In this document: positions 13,559-24,855 of the stretch, one piece after another
Numbering within the stretch: position 1 is the stretch's first letter
How the letters are laid out: each line of letters starts with the position of its first letter
Assembly: GCA_029689965.1 (NCBI GenBank)
Contig: CP121450.1
Coordinates: 1,550,001-1,614,000, forward strand
Reading direction: 5' to 3'
DNA length: 64,000 bases
DNA from: Curtobacterium flaccumfaciens
GTDB taxonomy: Bacteria > Actinomycetota > Actinomycetes > Actinomycetales > Microbacteriaceae
The notes under the pieces: model-generated
What the model was told of the DNA's origin: nothing
Databases searched by the model: none
Seen by the model: the letters and a program-made list of their open reading frames with translations, nothing else
Made by a program: the position numbers and the translations under genes

Positions 13559-14187
13559 CTAGCGAGCCGCGATGGCGAACCAGCCACCGACGGCGGTCGC
13601 CGCGAGCAGCACGATCGACGCCCAGTGCAGGGTGACCGGCACGCGCGTGGTGTCGGCCGTGCCGAGCTCGATGGCGCTGCGCTCGCGCAGGTCGTCCCAG
13701 CGGTGCCGGATCAGGTACGCCGCGTCGCCGGACGCCGTGGACAGCAGGTCTCCGGCGCGGCGGCCGCCGTCCCCGGTGTCCGGCACGATGCGCCCGTGAC
13801 GCTGGTTCTGCCGGCGGGCCAGGGCGACACCGGCTCGACCCGGAGCGGGGCCGCCCAGACCGCGATCTTCCGACGAGGCGTGACGAGCGTCAGGGCGAAC
13901 CGCGTGTCGACGTGCACGAGCGCTGCCCACGGCACGCGGACCGTGTGGAAGACGTTGACGACCTCGATGCCGTCGTCGTCGACGGTCAGCTGCGGACGCC
14001 AGAGCGCCACCCAGCCGAGCAGCACGCCGAACGCCGTCGGTACGAGTGCGAGCGCACGGTCCGCCCAGGTCGTGTCGTTCAGCACCGTCGTGACGAACAG
14101 CAGGGCGACGATCAGCCAGAGCGCGATCGCGAGTCCGCGGTTGAACTTGGACACGAACACATCGCGCGTCGTCGGGGAGGCAGGCAT
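13559..14187 (-). CDS. PH-domain (bacterial PH) membrane protein
   Basis: An N-terminal pair of helices (GLAIALWLIVALLFVTTVL; ALALVPTAFGVLLGWVALW) is followed by a PH-like beta domain (TVDDDGIEVVNVFHTVRVPWAALVHVDTRF), a basic linker and a C-terminal helix (LHWASIVLLAATAVGGWFAIAAR). One indel near 13800 joins the two frames. The function is unknown. It is embedded in the transporter locus on the opposite strand, between permease and ATPase genes, and resembles the gene at 16337-16859, so the two flank the ATPase gene. Confidence 0.75.
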
Positions 14188-14303
14188 GCCTCCATCGTCG
14201 CAGGTCGGAGCCGTCGTTCCGGACGCCTGCACCCCCGACGTCAGCGCTCCGCCAACCCCACCCACGCGACCGCCACGAGCGGTCGGGAAAGGACCGGACG
14301 TCG

Positions 14304-16079
14304 TTGAGCACGCCCGCCTCCGCGGCCACCACCCGGCCGCCACCAGCACCCCCGTCGTCAAGGTCTCCGGGCTCGACGTCGACTTCGCGGTCGACGACGT
14401 CTGGACGCCAGCGGTCAAGCAGCTGTCCTACGAGATCCGGTCCGGTGAGGTCCTCGCGCTCGTGGGCGAGTCCGGCTCCGGCAAGTCCGTGAGCTCGATG
14501 TCGATCCTCGGTCTCCTGCCCCGGAACGCCCGTGTGGACGGATCGATCGAGTTCAACGGCACCGAGCTCCTCGGGCTCCGGTCCGCGCAGCTCCGTGAGT
14601 ACCGCGGCAAGGAGATCGCGGTCATCTTCCAGGAGCCGATGACCGCCCTCAACCCGGTCTTCACCGTCGGGTCACAGATCGTCGAGACCCTGCGCATCCA
14701 CTACGGCATCTCGCCGAGCGAGGCCAGGTCCCGCGCGATCGAGCTCCTCACGCTCGTGGAGATGCCCGACCCGCAGAAGGCGTTCGACTCCTACCCGCAC
14801 CAGCTCTCCGGCGGTCAGCGGCAGCGCGCGATGATCGCGCAGTCGATCTCCTGCGACCCGAAGCTGCTCATCGCCGACGAGCCCACGACGGCCCTCGACG
14901 TGACGGTGCAGGCCGAGATCCTCGACCTCATCCGTGACCTCGCCGGCAAGCTTGGCAGCGCGGTCCTGCTGATCACGCACGACATGGGCGTCGTCGCCGA
15001 CCTCGCAGACCGGATCGTGGTCATGAAGCAGGGCGTGGCCGTCGAGACCGGCACGGTGCGCGAGGTCTTCGCCGCCCCGCAGCACGAGTACACCCGCACG
15101 CTCCTCGACGCGGTGCCCCGCCTCGGGCAGGCCGGCGACGTCGTCATCGACCTCACCGAGACGCTCGAGTCCGTGGTCGAGCACGAGGCGCCCGCCCAGG
15201 TGGGCGAGACGCTCCTGCACACCGACGTCGTCCAGACGCTCGGCCCGGCGGTGCTCGAGTTCCAGGACGTCGTCATCGAGTACCCGGGCCGCGGGCGGGT
15301 CAAGGCCTTCCGCGCCATCGACGGCGTCGACCTGACGGTCCACGAGGGCGAGGTCGTCGGCCTGGTCGGCGAGTCGGGTTCCGGCAAGTCGACGCTCGGC
15401 CGTGCCGCGATCGGTCTGCTGCCGATCACGTCCGGTGGCCTCGAGGTCACCGGCGTCGACCTCTCGAAGCCGACCCGGTCGCTCGTGCGCCAGGTGCACC
15501 AGAACGCGGGCATCGTGTTCCAGGACCCGTCGTCGTCGCTCAACCCGCGCATGACGATCGGTCAGTCGATCGGCGAGCCGCTGCTGCTCGGCAAGGGCAT
15601 GAAGGGCCGCGAGCTCGAGCGCGAGGTCGAGTCGCTGCTCGAGGCGGTCCGCCTCCCCACCGCGTACGCGACCCGCTTCCCGCACGAGCTTCTCCGGCGG
15701 TCAGAAGCAGCGCATCGGCATCGCCCGAGCGCTGGCGCTCCGGCCGAAGCTGCTCATCGCGGACGAGCCGACGTCGGCCCTCGACGTGTCGGTCCAGGCG
15801 ACGGTGCTGGAGCTCCTCAAGGACCTGCAGCGCGAGTTCGCGTTCGCCTGCCTGTTCGTGACGCACGACCTCGCGGTCATCGACGTCCTCGCGGACCGGA
15901 TCGCGGTGCTGCACCACGGTCACCTCGCCGAGGTGGGCACGCGCGACCAGATCCTCCGCGACCCGCAGGACCCGTACACGCAGCGGCTCATCGCCGCGGT
16001 GCCGTTGCCGGACCCGGACGTCCAGCGCGAGCGCCGGGAGCTGCGTCGGCAGATCCTCGCCGCCGGCTCGGACGAGTAG
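14304..16079 (+). CDS. Fused double-ATPase subunit of the oligopeptide transporter (DppD-DppF type)
   Basis: About 592 residues carrying two complete ABC ATPase domains in one chain. The first has GESGSGKSVSS, LSGGQRQRAMIAQ and LLIADEPTTALDV; the second has GESGSGKSTLG, LSGGQK (after correction) and LLIADEPTSALDVSVQ. Each domain ends with the peptide-transporter extension (HEYTRTLLDAVPRL; DPYTQRLIAAVPLPD). It powers import through the two permeases. TTG 14304 is chosen with GGAAAGGA upstream. A base is missing near 14340, and an extra T after AGCT at 15691 interrupts the second signature motif. Confidence 0.93.
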
Positions 16080-16099
16080 CCGCCGGTCGGTCGACCCGA

Positions 16100-16137
16100 A
16101 CGACATCCCTGACGTCGCACGACGTCGGGGATGTCGT
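16100..16137. terminator. Strong hairpin after the ATPase gene
   Basis: ACGACATCCCTGACGTC and GACGTCGGGGATGTCGT form a 17-bp stem (one G-U type pair) with a GCAC loop, starting 21 nt after the stop codon. It sits between convergent genes and can act in both directions. Confidence 0.8.
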
Positions 16138-16175
16138 GCTCTGTGCGAACGTTCTGTCCATCGCGCGTGCGGTAT

Positions 16176-16285
16176 GAAGCGGAATCGCGCGTAGCGGGCC
16201 GGAACGAACGGCCTCCTACGCGCGAAAGCGCCCCTACGCGCGAAAGCGCCCCTACGCGCGAAAGCGCCGCCTACGCGCGAAACAG
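16176..16285. repeat. Intergenic CTACGCGCGA repeat cluster, copy 1
   Basis: A left arm GAATCGCGCGTAG and a GGCCGGAACGAACGGCC inner hairpin are followed by four CTACGCGCGAAA units. Related clusters are at 27876-27984 and 35096-35171. All three lie between convergent gene pairs. Confidence 0.85.
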
Positions 16286-16336
16286 CTGAGGGGCGGCGGA
16301 CTGGAGGCGCGGCTCGGCCCCGCCCCGTCGGCGCGG

Positions 16337-16859
16337 TCAGAACTGCGCGGCCACCATGGTCGCGACGGCGCCGAGGACGATCATCGCGAGGACGGCCCAG
16401 CCGTGCGCACGGTGGGTGATCGGTGCGGCCGTGACGGTCGCCGGGGCGGGCCGTCCTGCTCGGGCGGGGCGGGCACGAAGGCCCGGATGCGCTCGGCCGC
16501 AGCGTCGACGTCGAGGCGATCCGCGCCTCCCGGCCGGCCCTCGACCACGGCGCTGAGGCGGGCCGACCTGCGGGTCGCGAGCCAGGTGCGGCGGACGCCC
16601 TCGCTCGAGACGATCTCGATGCCGTACTTGGTGCGGACCTCGGTGACGCGACGCCAGGCGTAGGTGCTCGTGCGCCGGACGTCCACGATGCGAAGGTGCT
16701 CCGGGGTGAGCTCGAAGCGCGGTCGCCAGAGCACCGCCCAGGCGACGAACGCGACGAAGACGCTCGGGACGGGGCGAGCCAAGGGGTTCCGCCGCTGACG
16801 AGGGCGATCGGGACGAGCGCGACGGCGGCGAGCCACAGGGCGACGGCGAGCAGGCGCAT
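16337..16859 (-). CDS. Second PH-domain membrane protein
   Basis: It starts MRLLAVALWLAAVALVPIAL, continues with VFVAFVAWAVLWRPRFELTPEHLRIVDVRRTSTYAWRRV (PH-like strand pattern, quoted in parts of one region) and ends with a C-terminal helix, HGWAVLAMIVLGAVATMVAAQF. Frame changes near 16790 and 16445 are single-base deletions in C/G runs. An upstream GTG at 16881 would be the start if one C is missing near 16862. The layout (two helices, PH domain, C-terminal helix) matches the gene at 13559-14187, suggesting paralogues. No function can be assigned. Confidence 0.65.
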
Positions 16860-17086
16860 GCCCGGGCGAGGATCGTGGTCACTCGGAAGAGGTTACGAGA
16901 CGTTGACGAGATGCCTCCCCGGGAACGTCCGGGGAGCGGGTGTGACACACCGGCGCGTATCTCCGGACGACCCGATTCCCCGGGGAGGCAGATCCTGTGC
17001 GGACCTCTCGTTGCACCAATCGTCCTCGGCCCCCGTTCGGGTGTCAATACCCAGAACGGTTATTTCTGTGGAACCGACACGCCGTG

Positions 17087-17566
17087 TCACGCGACGAGGA
17101 GCTCGATCTGTGCCCTGATGGTCTCGGCCGTCGGGAACCGGAGGCCGACCAACCCGACGTGCCGCCAGCGGACGACCCCGTCCGGCCCGATGACGAACAC
17201 CGATCGCCGGAGTCCGATGCCGGGCGCCCGCACGCCGTACGTGCGGATGACGTGCCCCGCGGTGTCGCTGAGCAGCGGGAACGTCAGGGACGAATCGCGG
17301 GCGAACACCTCGTGCGAGTCGAGTGCCTGCGGGCTGATGCCCAGACCACCGCGCCGAGGTCGTCGAAGTCGTCGAGCTCCTGCTGGTAGCTGCAGAAGCT
17401 GCGCCGTGCAGACCGGAGAGGCATCGCCGGGGTAGAAGGCGAGCACGAGCGTCCGGCCGATCACGGCCGACAGCGCGTACTCCTCGTCGGTGCGCGTCCC
17501 GTCGCGCACGACCGTGCCGGGCAGGGTGAAGTCCGGCGCGGGGTCGCCGACCTCGGGGATGCTCAT
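17087..17566 (-). CDS. Peroxiredoxin (AhpC/TSA, BCP-like)
   Basis: About 159 residues. Thioredoxin-fold landmarks are VGDPAPDFTLPG, LVLAFYPGDASPVCTAQL with the peroxidatic Cys, then ALDSHEVFARDSSLTFPLLSD and GIGLRRSVFVIGPDGVVRWRHVG. It reduces peroxides with thiol help. Two indels compensate each other: an extra T after AGCT near 17396 and a missing G near 17345, so that CSYQQELDDFDD is misread between them. The second Cys (in CSYQQ, six residues after the first) would make an atypical 2-Cys pair. TACCGT 6 nt before the ATG suggests a leaderless mRNA. Confidence 0.9.
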   Translation of the reverse strand: MSIPEVGDPAPDFTLPGTVVRDGTRTDEEYALSAVIGRTLVLAFYPGDASPVCTAQLLQLPAGARRLRRPRRGGLGISPQALDSHEVFARDSSLTFPLLSDTAGHVIRTYGVRAPGIGLRRSVFVIGPDGVVRWRHVGLVGLRFPTAETIRAQIELLVA

Positions 17567-17633
17567 GTGCTCACGGTAGGGCCGGGGGATCGGCGCGGTG
17601 CTGCGGCACGCTGTGGGTTTGCTGTGGGACCGG

Positions 17634-18383
17634 TCAGTCGAACAGGTGCGGGAACGCGTGCGCCACCCACGGGTACCCGACGAACACCGCGGCGTCGAGC
17701 AGGCAGTGGGTGATCACCAGCGGAAGGAGCCGGCCCCACCTCGTGTAGATCCACCCGAACACGACGCCCATGACCGCGTTCCCGATGAACGCGCCGAACC
17801 CCTGGTAGAGGTGGTAGCTGCCGCGCAGGACCGCGGTCGACAGGATGATCTGCCAGCGGCCCCACCCGAGGCCGCCGAGGCGTTCGTAGAGGTACCCGAC
17901 GACGATGACCTCCTCCTGCAGGCCGGAACGGATCGCGGAGAGCAGCAGGACGGGGATCGTCCACCAGTAGGAGTCGAGCGCCGCCGGGTTCACGTTCACC
18001 GTGAAGCCCAGGGCACGGCCGGCGAAGTAGAGCGCGAGCCCCGGGATCCCGATGCACAGCGCGATGAGGGCGGGCCCGCCGAGATCGGGCTTCGGGCGGA
18101 ACCGGTCGACACCGAGGCGCCCGAGGTGCGGTCGGCTCGTGCTCCAGAGTAGGAGGCAGACGAGTGCGACCGGTGCGAGGTCGACGGCGATGCCCACGAG
18201 CTGCCGGGCCAGGTCGACGTACTGCACGGTCGTCGTCGAGGAGTTGAGCGCAGTGGACTGCTGCCCGAGCGGCGTCGTCTGCGACAGGTCGTCGATGATC
18301 TGCAGGACGGAGTAGAGCGCGCTGCCGCCGAGCGACAGCATGAGGACGATCGTGATCTCGATCCACGTTCGCCGTCGGCTCAT
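17634..18383 (-). CDS. CPBP-family intramembrane glutamic endopeptidase (CAAX protease-like)
   Basis: Intact, about 249 residues with roughly seven helices. The family motifs are present: QEEVIVVGYLYERL (EExxxxxx..R), GSYHLYQGFGAFIGN (motif 2 His) and PLVITHCLLDAAVF (motif 3 His). The start MSRRRTWIE at 18383 is chosen because AGGAG lies 9 nt upstream; an in-frame GTG further out would add an unlikely N-terminus. Substrates are unknown; relatives process bacteriocins or membrane anchors. It is divergent from typA with a gap of about 125 bp. Confidence 0.9.
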   Translation of the reverse strand: MSRRRTWIEITIVLMLSLGGSALYSVLQIIDDLSQTTPLGQQSTALNSSTTTVQYVDLARQLVGIAVDLAPVALVCLLLWSTSRPHLGRLGVDRFRPKPDLGGPALIALCIGIPGLALYFAGRALGFTVNVNPAALDSYWWTIPVLLLSAIRSGLQEEVIVVGYLYERLGGLGWGRWQIILSTAVLRGSYHLYQGFGAFIGNAVMGVVFGWIYTRWGRLLPLVITHCLLDAAVFVGYPWVAHAFPHLFD

Positions 18384-18508
18384 GCGCTGTACTCCTGTCG
18401 GTTGCGAACTACCGGTAGACTGGCGTGTCGGGCGTTCTGCCCGCGGGTGCCATGTGTCCACGACGACCGGCCGCCCGATCTTCTACGAACACTTGAAGGA
18501 TGTCCTGT

Positions 18509-20430
<1,922 letters not shown>

Positions 20431-20482
20431 CCAGCAACCCGGCAGTCCAGCAGGACGGCCTGGAGGCGCGCCCTCCACGTCC

Positions 20483-20513
20483 GGCCCGGTCACCTCGTCG
20501 AGGTGGCCGGGCC
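20483..20513 (+). terminator. Hairpin after typA
   Basis: GGCCCGGTCACCTCG folds on CGAGGTGGCCGGGCC, one G-U wobble, about 50 nt after the typA stop. It ends 12 nt before the -10 box of the next gene. A small CTGGAGG/CCTCCA hairpin precedes it at about 20460-20478. Confidence 0.75.
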
Positions 20514-20537
20514 GGAGTCGGTTGTACGGTGGAGCGC

Positions 20538-21732
20538 GTGACTCTCGACCTCCTCTCGCTGTACCAGGACCTCCACGCCCACCCCGAGCTCGGTTTCCAG
20601 GAGCACCGCACCGCCGGCATCGTCGCCGCGAAGCTCGAGGAGATCGGCGGGATCGAGGTGACGACGGGCGTCGGCGGCACCGGCGTCGTCGGGGTCCTGT
20701 CGAACGGCGAGGGCCCCGTCGTGTGGCTCCGCGCGGACATGGACGGTCTGCCCGTGCAGGAGCGCACCGGGCTGCCCTACGCGAGTGAGCACCGCGGCAC
20801 CGACGAGGACGGCAACGACGTCCCGACGATGCACGCGTGCGGCCACGACATCCACGTGACGTGGCTGCTCGGCACGCTCGAGCGGCTCGCAGCGACCACG
20901 AACGACTGGCACGGGACCGTCGTCGCGGTGTTCCAGCCCGCGGAGGAGGTCATCTCCGGCGCCCGCGCCATGGTCGAGGACGGCCTGGTCGACCGGTTCC
21001 CGACGCCCGACGTCGTCCTCGGACAGCACTCCGCACCGGCCCCTGTCGGCATCGTCGCGGTCGGCAGCGGTCCGGTGATGGCCTCCAGCGACCGGCTGAC
21101 GGTGACGTTCAACGGCCGGGGCGCGCACGGATCGGCACCGCAGGCGTCCCTCGACCCGATCGTCACCGCTGCGTCGGCCGTCGTCCGGTTGCAGACCGTC
21201 GTCTCCCGCGAGGTCTCCCCGAGCGACGCGGGCGTCGTCACCGTGGGCAGCTTCCACTCCGGCACCCGGCCCAACATCATCCCCGACCAGGCGGTCATCG
21301 AGATCTCCACACGGGCCCGCAACGAGGAGACCCGGGAGCGGATCATCGCGTCGATCGACCGGATCGTCCGCGCCGAGAGCGAGGCCGGCGGCCTGCCCGA
21401 GCCGACGATCGTCCGTTCGCCGGGTGCCGAGGTGACGGTGAACGACGCCGACGCCGCCGCCACAGTGCTGGATGCCATCCGCGCCGAGGTGCCGGGTGCA
21501 CGCGACCTCGACAGCGGGCTCGCGATGGCGTCCGAGGACGTCGGCCAGCTCGCGACGGCCGCCCGGGCGCCGCTCGTGTACTGGTTCACCGGGATCACCG
21601 ACCCCGAGCTTCTTCCGCCGTGGCGAGGAGATCCCGAGCAACCACTCGCCGTTCTACGCGCCGCAGGCCGAGACGGCGATCCCGGTGGGCGTCGACGCCC
21701 TCGTGGCAGCGACGCGCGCGTACGTCGCCTGA
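20538..21732 (+). CDS. M20-family amidohydrolase (aminoacylase/hippurate-hydrolase-like)
   Basis: About 398 residues. Metal-ligand motifs of M20D enzymes are present: [36 protein letters not shown], and a lid-domain RGAHGSAPQ. The C-terminal His lies in NHSPFYAP. It probably removes an acyl group from an amino acid; the substrate is unknown. GTG 20538 is preceded by TACGGT at 20525-20530 with 7 nt between, consistent with a leaderless mRNA, though GGAG is also present. An extra T after AGCT at 21611 breaks the frame just before [12 protein letters not shown]. Confidence 0.9.
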
Positions 21733-21989
21733 CGCAGGCGATTCCGAAGGCATGCGCCAGGGATGCATCGCAGGCGACGTCAAGGCCCTCCCGGCGGACG
21801 CCCACGGCGAGCGGATCCTGTTCTTGCCGGCCAGTATCCTGTTGCCGGGTTGACAGGACGTGTGCCCCTCCGGGCTAGCTGCTGGAGGCTTCAGGGCCGG
21901 CGTGAACGGGAGGGGTCTGCCACCGGCCCTCGTGCCGATCGTCATGCCATCGCCTTCTCGACCAGCGGACCGCTGTCCGCTCGAACGCC

Positions 21990-22017
21990 CGAGGCCCCTC
22001 GCAGAGGAGGGGCCTCG
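21990..22017. terminator. Hairpin between M20 amidohydrolase and a minus-strand cassette
   Basis: CGAGGCCCCTC pairs with GAGGGGCCTCG around GCAGAG. It lies in a 315-bp gap (21733-22047) between convergent genes where I see no other gene. It can stop either transcript. Confidence 0.75.
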
Positions 22018-22047
22018 GATGCGAACCAGTGATGTCGCCGTTCTGCT

Positions 22048-22245
22048 CTAACGTCTAGCTGCTCGCCTCCGCCTGATGAGGGCACGAACAGCGACGATTG
22101 CTACGTAGAGCACGCCGATCTGCAGGAGAAGATCCAAACCGAACGGGCGCCCCAGCAACAGGGCGGCGGCCACGAGGGTGCACACGACGGCGGCTCCGAA
22201 GAGGGTCTCACCGAACGAGCGAGCAAGCGGAGTCATAGCGGACAT
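22048..22245 (-). CDS. Small two-helix membrane protein, unknown
   Basis: 66 residues: MSAMTPLARSFGETLF, then helix 1 (GAAVVCTLVAAALLLG), a short turn (RPFGLD), helix 2 (LLLQIGVLYVAIVAVRALI) and a basic tail RRRRAARR. It starts 9 nt after the stop of the secreted-protein gene, on the same strand, so the two are probably co-transcribed. I recognise no family. A protective or immunity role for the upstream secreted protein is only a hypothesis based on this pairing. Confidence 0.7.
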   Translation of the reverse strand: MSAMTPLARSFGETLFGAAVVCTLVAAALLLGRPFGLDLLLQIGVLYVAIVAVRALIRRRRAARR

Positions 22246-22253
22246 GGTACGAC

Positions 22254-22661
22254 CTACTTCCGGAGGAACTTCGCGATGCGCCCAAATCCAACTGCGCTCA
22301 GAAGCGTGCACGTGAAGGAGTTGTTCGAACACCACTTCTGAGCGGCCTTGTACTCCGAAGTCACAAACTTCTGGAAGGACACATGCTTGGTGTTCTTGAT
22401 CTTCACCAGGTTGAGAGGCGCACGCCCCGAAACGTCGTACATGATGTAGCTTCCGTTGCAACTCTTCGGGTTCTTCCCTGACCAGTCCTTGTTGGCGCCG
22501 GTGTAGCCCGTGCCGGCGTAACAGCGCTCGACGATCTTCACCGGAGCTGCATTCGCGGGTTCTGCTGGAGACGCGAGCACACCTCCCGCGAGGATCGTGC
22601 CCGTAGCGGCCAGCACAGCCGTCATGCGAGCGGTACGTGAATGAGTGAGCGAAGTAGACAT
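22254..22661 (-). CDS. Secreted cysteine-containing basic protein, unknown
   Basis: Intact 135-residue protein. It has a Sec signal peptide (MTAVLAATGTILAGGVLAS, probable cleavage after PANA) and a mature chain of about 100 residues with four Cys (VERCYAG, PKSCNGS, KWCSNNS, FTCTLL), rich in Lys and Tyr, ending in a basic amphipathic segment SAVGFGRIAKFLRK. The four cysteines could form two disulfides. AAGGAG lies about 10 nt before the ATG. Base composition (many A/T third positions) is clearly below the surrounding GC level, suggesting recent transfer. It could be a secreted antimicrobial or effector-like protein, but no family is recognised. Confidence 0.75.
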   Translation of the reverse strand: MSTSLTHSRTARMTAVLAATGTILAGGVLASPAEPANAAPVKIVERCYAGTGYTGANKDWSGKNPKSCNGSYIMYDVSGRAPLNLVKIKNTKHVSFQKFVTSEYKAAQKWCSNNSFTCTLLSAVGFGRIAKFLRK

Positions 22662-22681
22662 GCCGTCTCCATCTCCTTGTC

Positions 22682-22701
22682 AACCCACGGCTCTGTGGGT
22701 T
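22682..22701 (-). promoter_or_regulatory. Small hairpin in the leader of the secreted-protein gene
   Basis: On the minus strand AACCCAC is followed by AGAGCC and GTGGGTT, ending about 4 nt before the AAGGAG ribosome-binding site. A 7-bp stem this close to the site could affect translation. The remaining gap (22702-23046) is unusually A/T-rich, with stretches such as ATATTAG and TATATGC; I see no gene in it. Confidence 0.5.
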
Positions 22702-23046
22702 CCAAAAATACTAATGGAAGAACGGCCAATATTAGACTCGCATTCTATATGCTAACTACTGTGATGTATTGCTGTCTCTACGGAAGGGTCTCCTCACGAG
22801 ACGTCGGATACGAGGAGCGGCAGCCTGGGCAACACGTGCTCGACCAGTCCGTTGACCGACCGGCGCGTGGACGGGGCTGTGATACTCAGCGCCGCAAGAA
22901 GGAGACAGCGAGCAAAGCGGCACACCGTCTGGGGTCATGCGGCCGTGCTGGTGTGGCGAGAGAGGCGCGACACGGCCCTGCCACGCACGTCACCTTCCCA
23001 GCGGACTCACGCCGCGCCTCCCAGCCGGCCATCTAGAGTGCTGCGC

Positions 23047-23587
23047 ATGCGTACCCCGACCCGCACCCTGATCGCCGCGGTCGCCGCCGGCATCGCGCTC
23101 GCCGGGCTCGCCGGCTGCTCCTCCGACGCCGTGCAGCAGGCCACCGACCTCGGCTCCTCGGTCGCCTCGAACGTCGCCGTGGGCGTCAAGGGGATCGACG
23201 GGAAGGCCGTGCAGGAGGGGATGGCCTCGGTGGCCGGCGGCATCGACGGCGCGCTCGACACGGCGCTCAAGGGAGCGAACGTGACCTCGGACGGCAAGGT
23301 CCCGGACGGGTTCCCGTCGACGGAGGTCCCACTCGTGGACGGGACGGTGCTCGGCGGGGGACCGGACCGAACGGGTCCGGCTGGGTCGCCCAGGTCCGCG
23401 CGGCCTCCGTCGACGACTTCGCCGGCGCGGCGGAACGGCTCTCGGCAGCCGGGTTCACCGAGTCCGCGAAGCGCGCGGACTCGTCGAGTGCTTTCGGATG
23501 TTCCGCGGCGACGCGTACCGGGTGGTGCTGACCTTCTCGGACGGCAGCGACGGCGTGACCGCGACCTACATCGTGACCCCTCGCTAG
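23047..23587 (+). CDS. Putative lipoprotein, unknown family
   Basis: An N-terminal lipoprotein signal (LIAAVAAGIALAGLAGC) is followed by SSDAVQQATDLGSSVASNV and, after indels near 23362 and 23500, by VAQVRAASVDDFAGAAERL, FTESAKRAD and YRVVLTFSDGSDGVTATYIV. About 180 residues, exported and membrane-anchored. TAGAGT at 23034-23039 is 7 nt before the ATG, with no Shine-Dalgarno, so a leaderless transcript is likely. The function is unknown. Confidence 0.75.
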
Positions 23588-23613
23588 ACGCCGGCTGGGT
23601 ACGCTTGGACCCG

Positions 23614-24819
23614 ATGTCGAAGGCCCCCGTCACCCGCCCCGAGCGGGTCCTGTTCGTGCACGCCCACCCCGACGACGAGACGCTCTCGTCGGGTGGGACG
23701 ATCGCCACCCTGCTCGAGCTCGGCGCCGAGGTGACCGTGCTCACCGCGACCCGTGGCGAGCGCGGGGAGATGCTCACGCCGGAGCTCGCACCGCTGTCCG
23801 GCGACGGTCCCCGCGTCGCAGCCCACCGCGAGACCGAGATCGCCGGAGCGCTCGCTGCCCTCGGCGGGCCCGGCCACCTGTGGCTCGGCGGACCGGGCGC
23901 GCGGCCGACCGACCTGCCGGAGCGCCGCTACACCGACTCCGGCATGCAGTGGGGAGCGGACGGCCGTGCGATCGCCGCCGACGACGCCCCCGCCGACTCG
24001 CTGACCGCGGCGGACCTGGGCGAAGTGGTCGACGACATCCGCGCCGCGATCCGCTCCACCGGCGCCGACGCCGTGGTCGAGCTACGCCGACGACGGCGGG
24101 TACGGCCACCCGGACCACGTCCGCGTCCACCACGCCGCGCGGTACGCCGCGAAGGCGGAGGAGCTCCCGTTCTCGATGATCGTCGACCCCGAGACGACCG
24201 ACGCCGACGTCACGGTCGACGTGCTGCCGGTCCGGGCGAAGGTCCGGGCTGCGGTCGAGCAGTACCGGTCGCAGGTGACGGTGGACCCGACGGACCCCGC
24301 CGACCCGACGGCCCTGTCGTGGGTGATGCCGCACGGCGCCCGGCACCACGCGTCCGCCGTCGAGGCGTTCCGGCACGACGGGACCCCAGCGGCGCCCGCT
24401 CCGCAGACCTACGCCGAGATGAGCACGTCCGGCCGGGTGACCGCGGTCGTGGCCGCCCTCGTCCTCGGGCTGGTCGCCGGCGGACTCGGCACGGTCACCC
24501 ACCAGCAGACGCTCGGGCGGTCCCGACCGGCATGTTGCTCACCACCCTCGTCGTGGTCGGCCTGACGGTCGGCATCCGGCTGCTGTACCGATCGCGGGCC
24601 ATGGTCGCGGGGGTCGGGATCGGGATCATCGCGGCGACGCAGATCCTGTCCTCCGTGGGCGGCCAGAGTTCCCCGCTCGTGCTCGCCAACACCGCGGGCT
24701 ACGTGTGGACGTTCGGTCCGGCCGTGATCGCCGCGCTCGTGCTCGCGTGGCCGGACCTGTCCGGCATCCGGTCCGCCGCGACCGCTGCACGGTCAGGGGC
24801 GAGCGTCCCGCGCGAGTAG
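23614..24819 (+). CDS. PIG-L/LmbE deacetylase (MshB-like) with C-terminal membrane domain
   Basis: The catalytic domain begins RVLFVHAHPDDETLSSGG (zinc ligands His-Asp-Asp) and has a GGYGHPDHVRVH second motif, as in MshB (deacetylase in mycothiol synthesis). From about residue 270 the chain continues through STSGRVTAVVAALVLGLVAG into three more hydrophobic segments (LLTTLVVVGLTVGIRLLY, VAGVGIGIIAATQI, YVWTFGPAVIAALVLAW). The membrane part could be a separate small gene starting at ATG 24419 or a true fusion. Indels lie near 24082 and 24520. TACGCT lies 8 nt before the ATG. Mycothiol is the actinobacterial glutathione substitute; the exact substrate here is inferred. Confidence 0.8.
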   Translation: MSKAPVTRPERVLFVHAHPDDETLSSGGTIATLLELGAEVTVLTATRGERGEMLTPELAPLSGDGPRVAAHRETEIAGALAALGGPGHLWLGGPGARPTDLPERRYTDSGMQWGADGRAIAADDAPADSLTAADLGEVVDDIRAAIRSTGADAVVELRRRRRVRPPGPRPRPPRRAVRREGGGAPVLDDRRPRDDRRRRHGRRAAGPGEGPGCGRAVPVAGDGGPDGPRRPDGPVVGDAARRPAPRVRRRGVPARRDPSGARSADLRRDEHVRPGDRGRGRPRPRAGRRRTRHGHPPADARAVPTGMLLTTLVVVGLTVGIRLLYRSRAMVAGVGIGIIAATQILSSVGGQSSPLVLANTAGYVWTFGPAVIAALVLAWPDLSGIRSAATAARSGASVPRE

Positions 24820-24855
24820 ACTCGGACCGCTCAGTCCGAAGGGAGCACCCCAGCC

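Noticed and set aside
16176..16285. CRISPR array
   Set aside because: Repeats are about 10-14 bp with no uniform spacers of 30 bp or more and no cas genes nearby; the units are palindromic intergenic elements.
21733..22047. tRNA or small RNA gene in the gap after the M20 gene
   Set aside because: No cloverleaf with a GTTCRA-type arm could be assembled; only the GAGGCCCC hairpin is clear.
22662..23046. A small plus-strand gene in the A/T-rich gap
   Set aside because: The open frame at 22641-23036 has no ribosome-binding site, overlaps the secreted-protein gene's start region and has no recognisable protein features.
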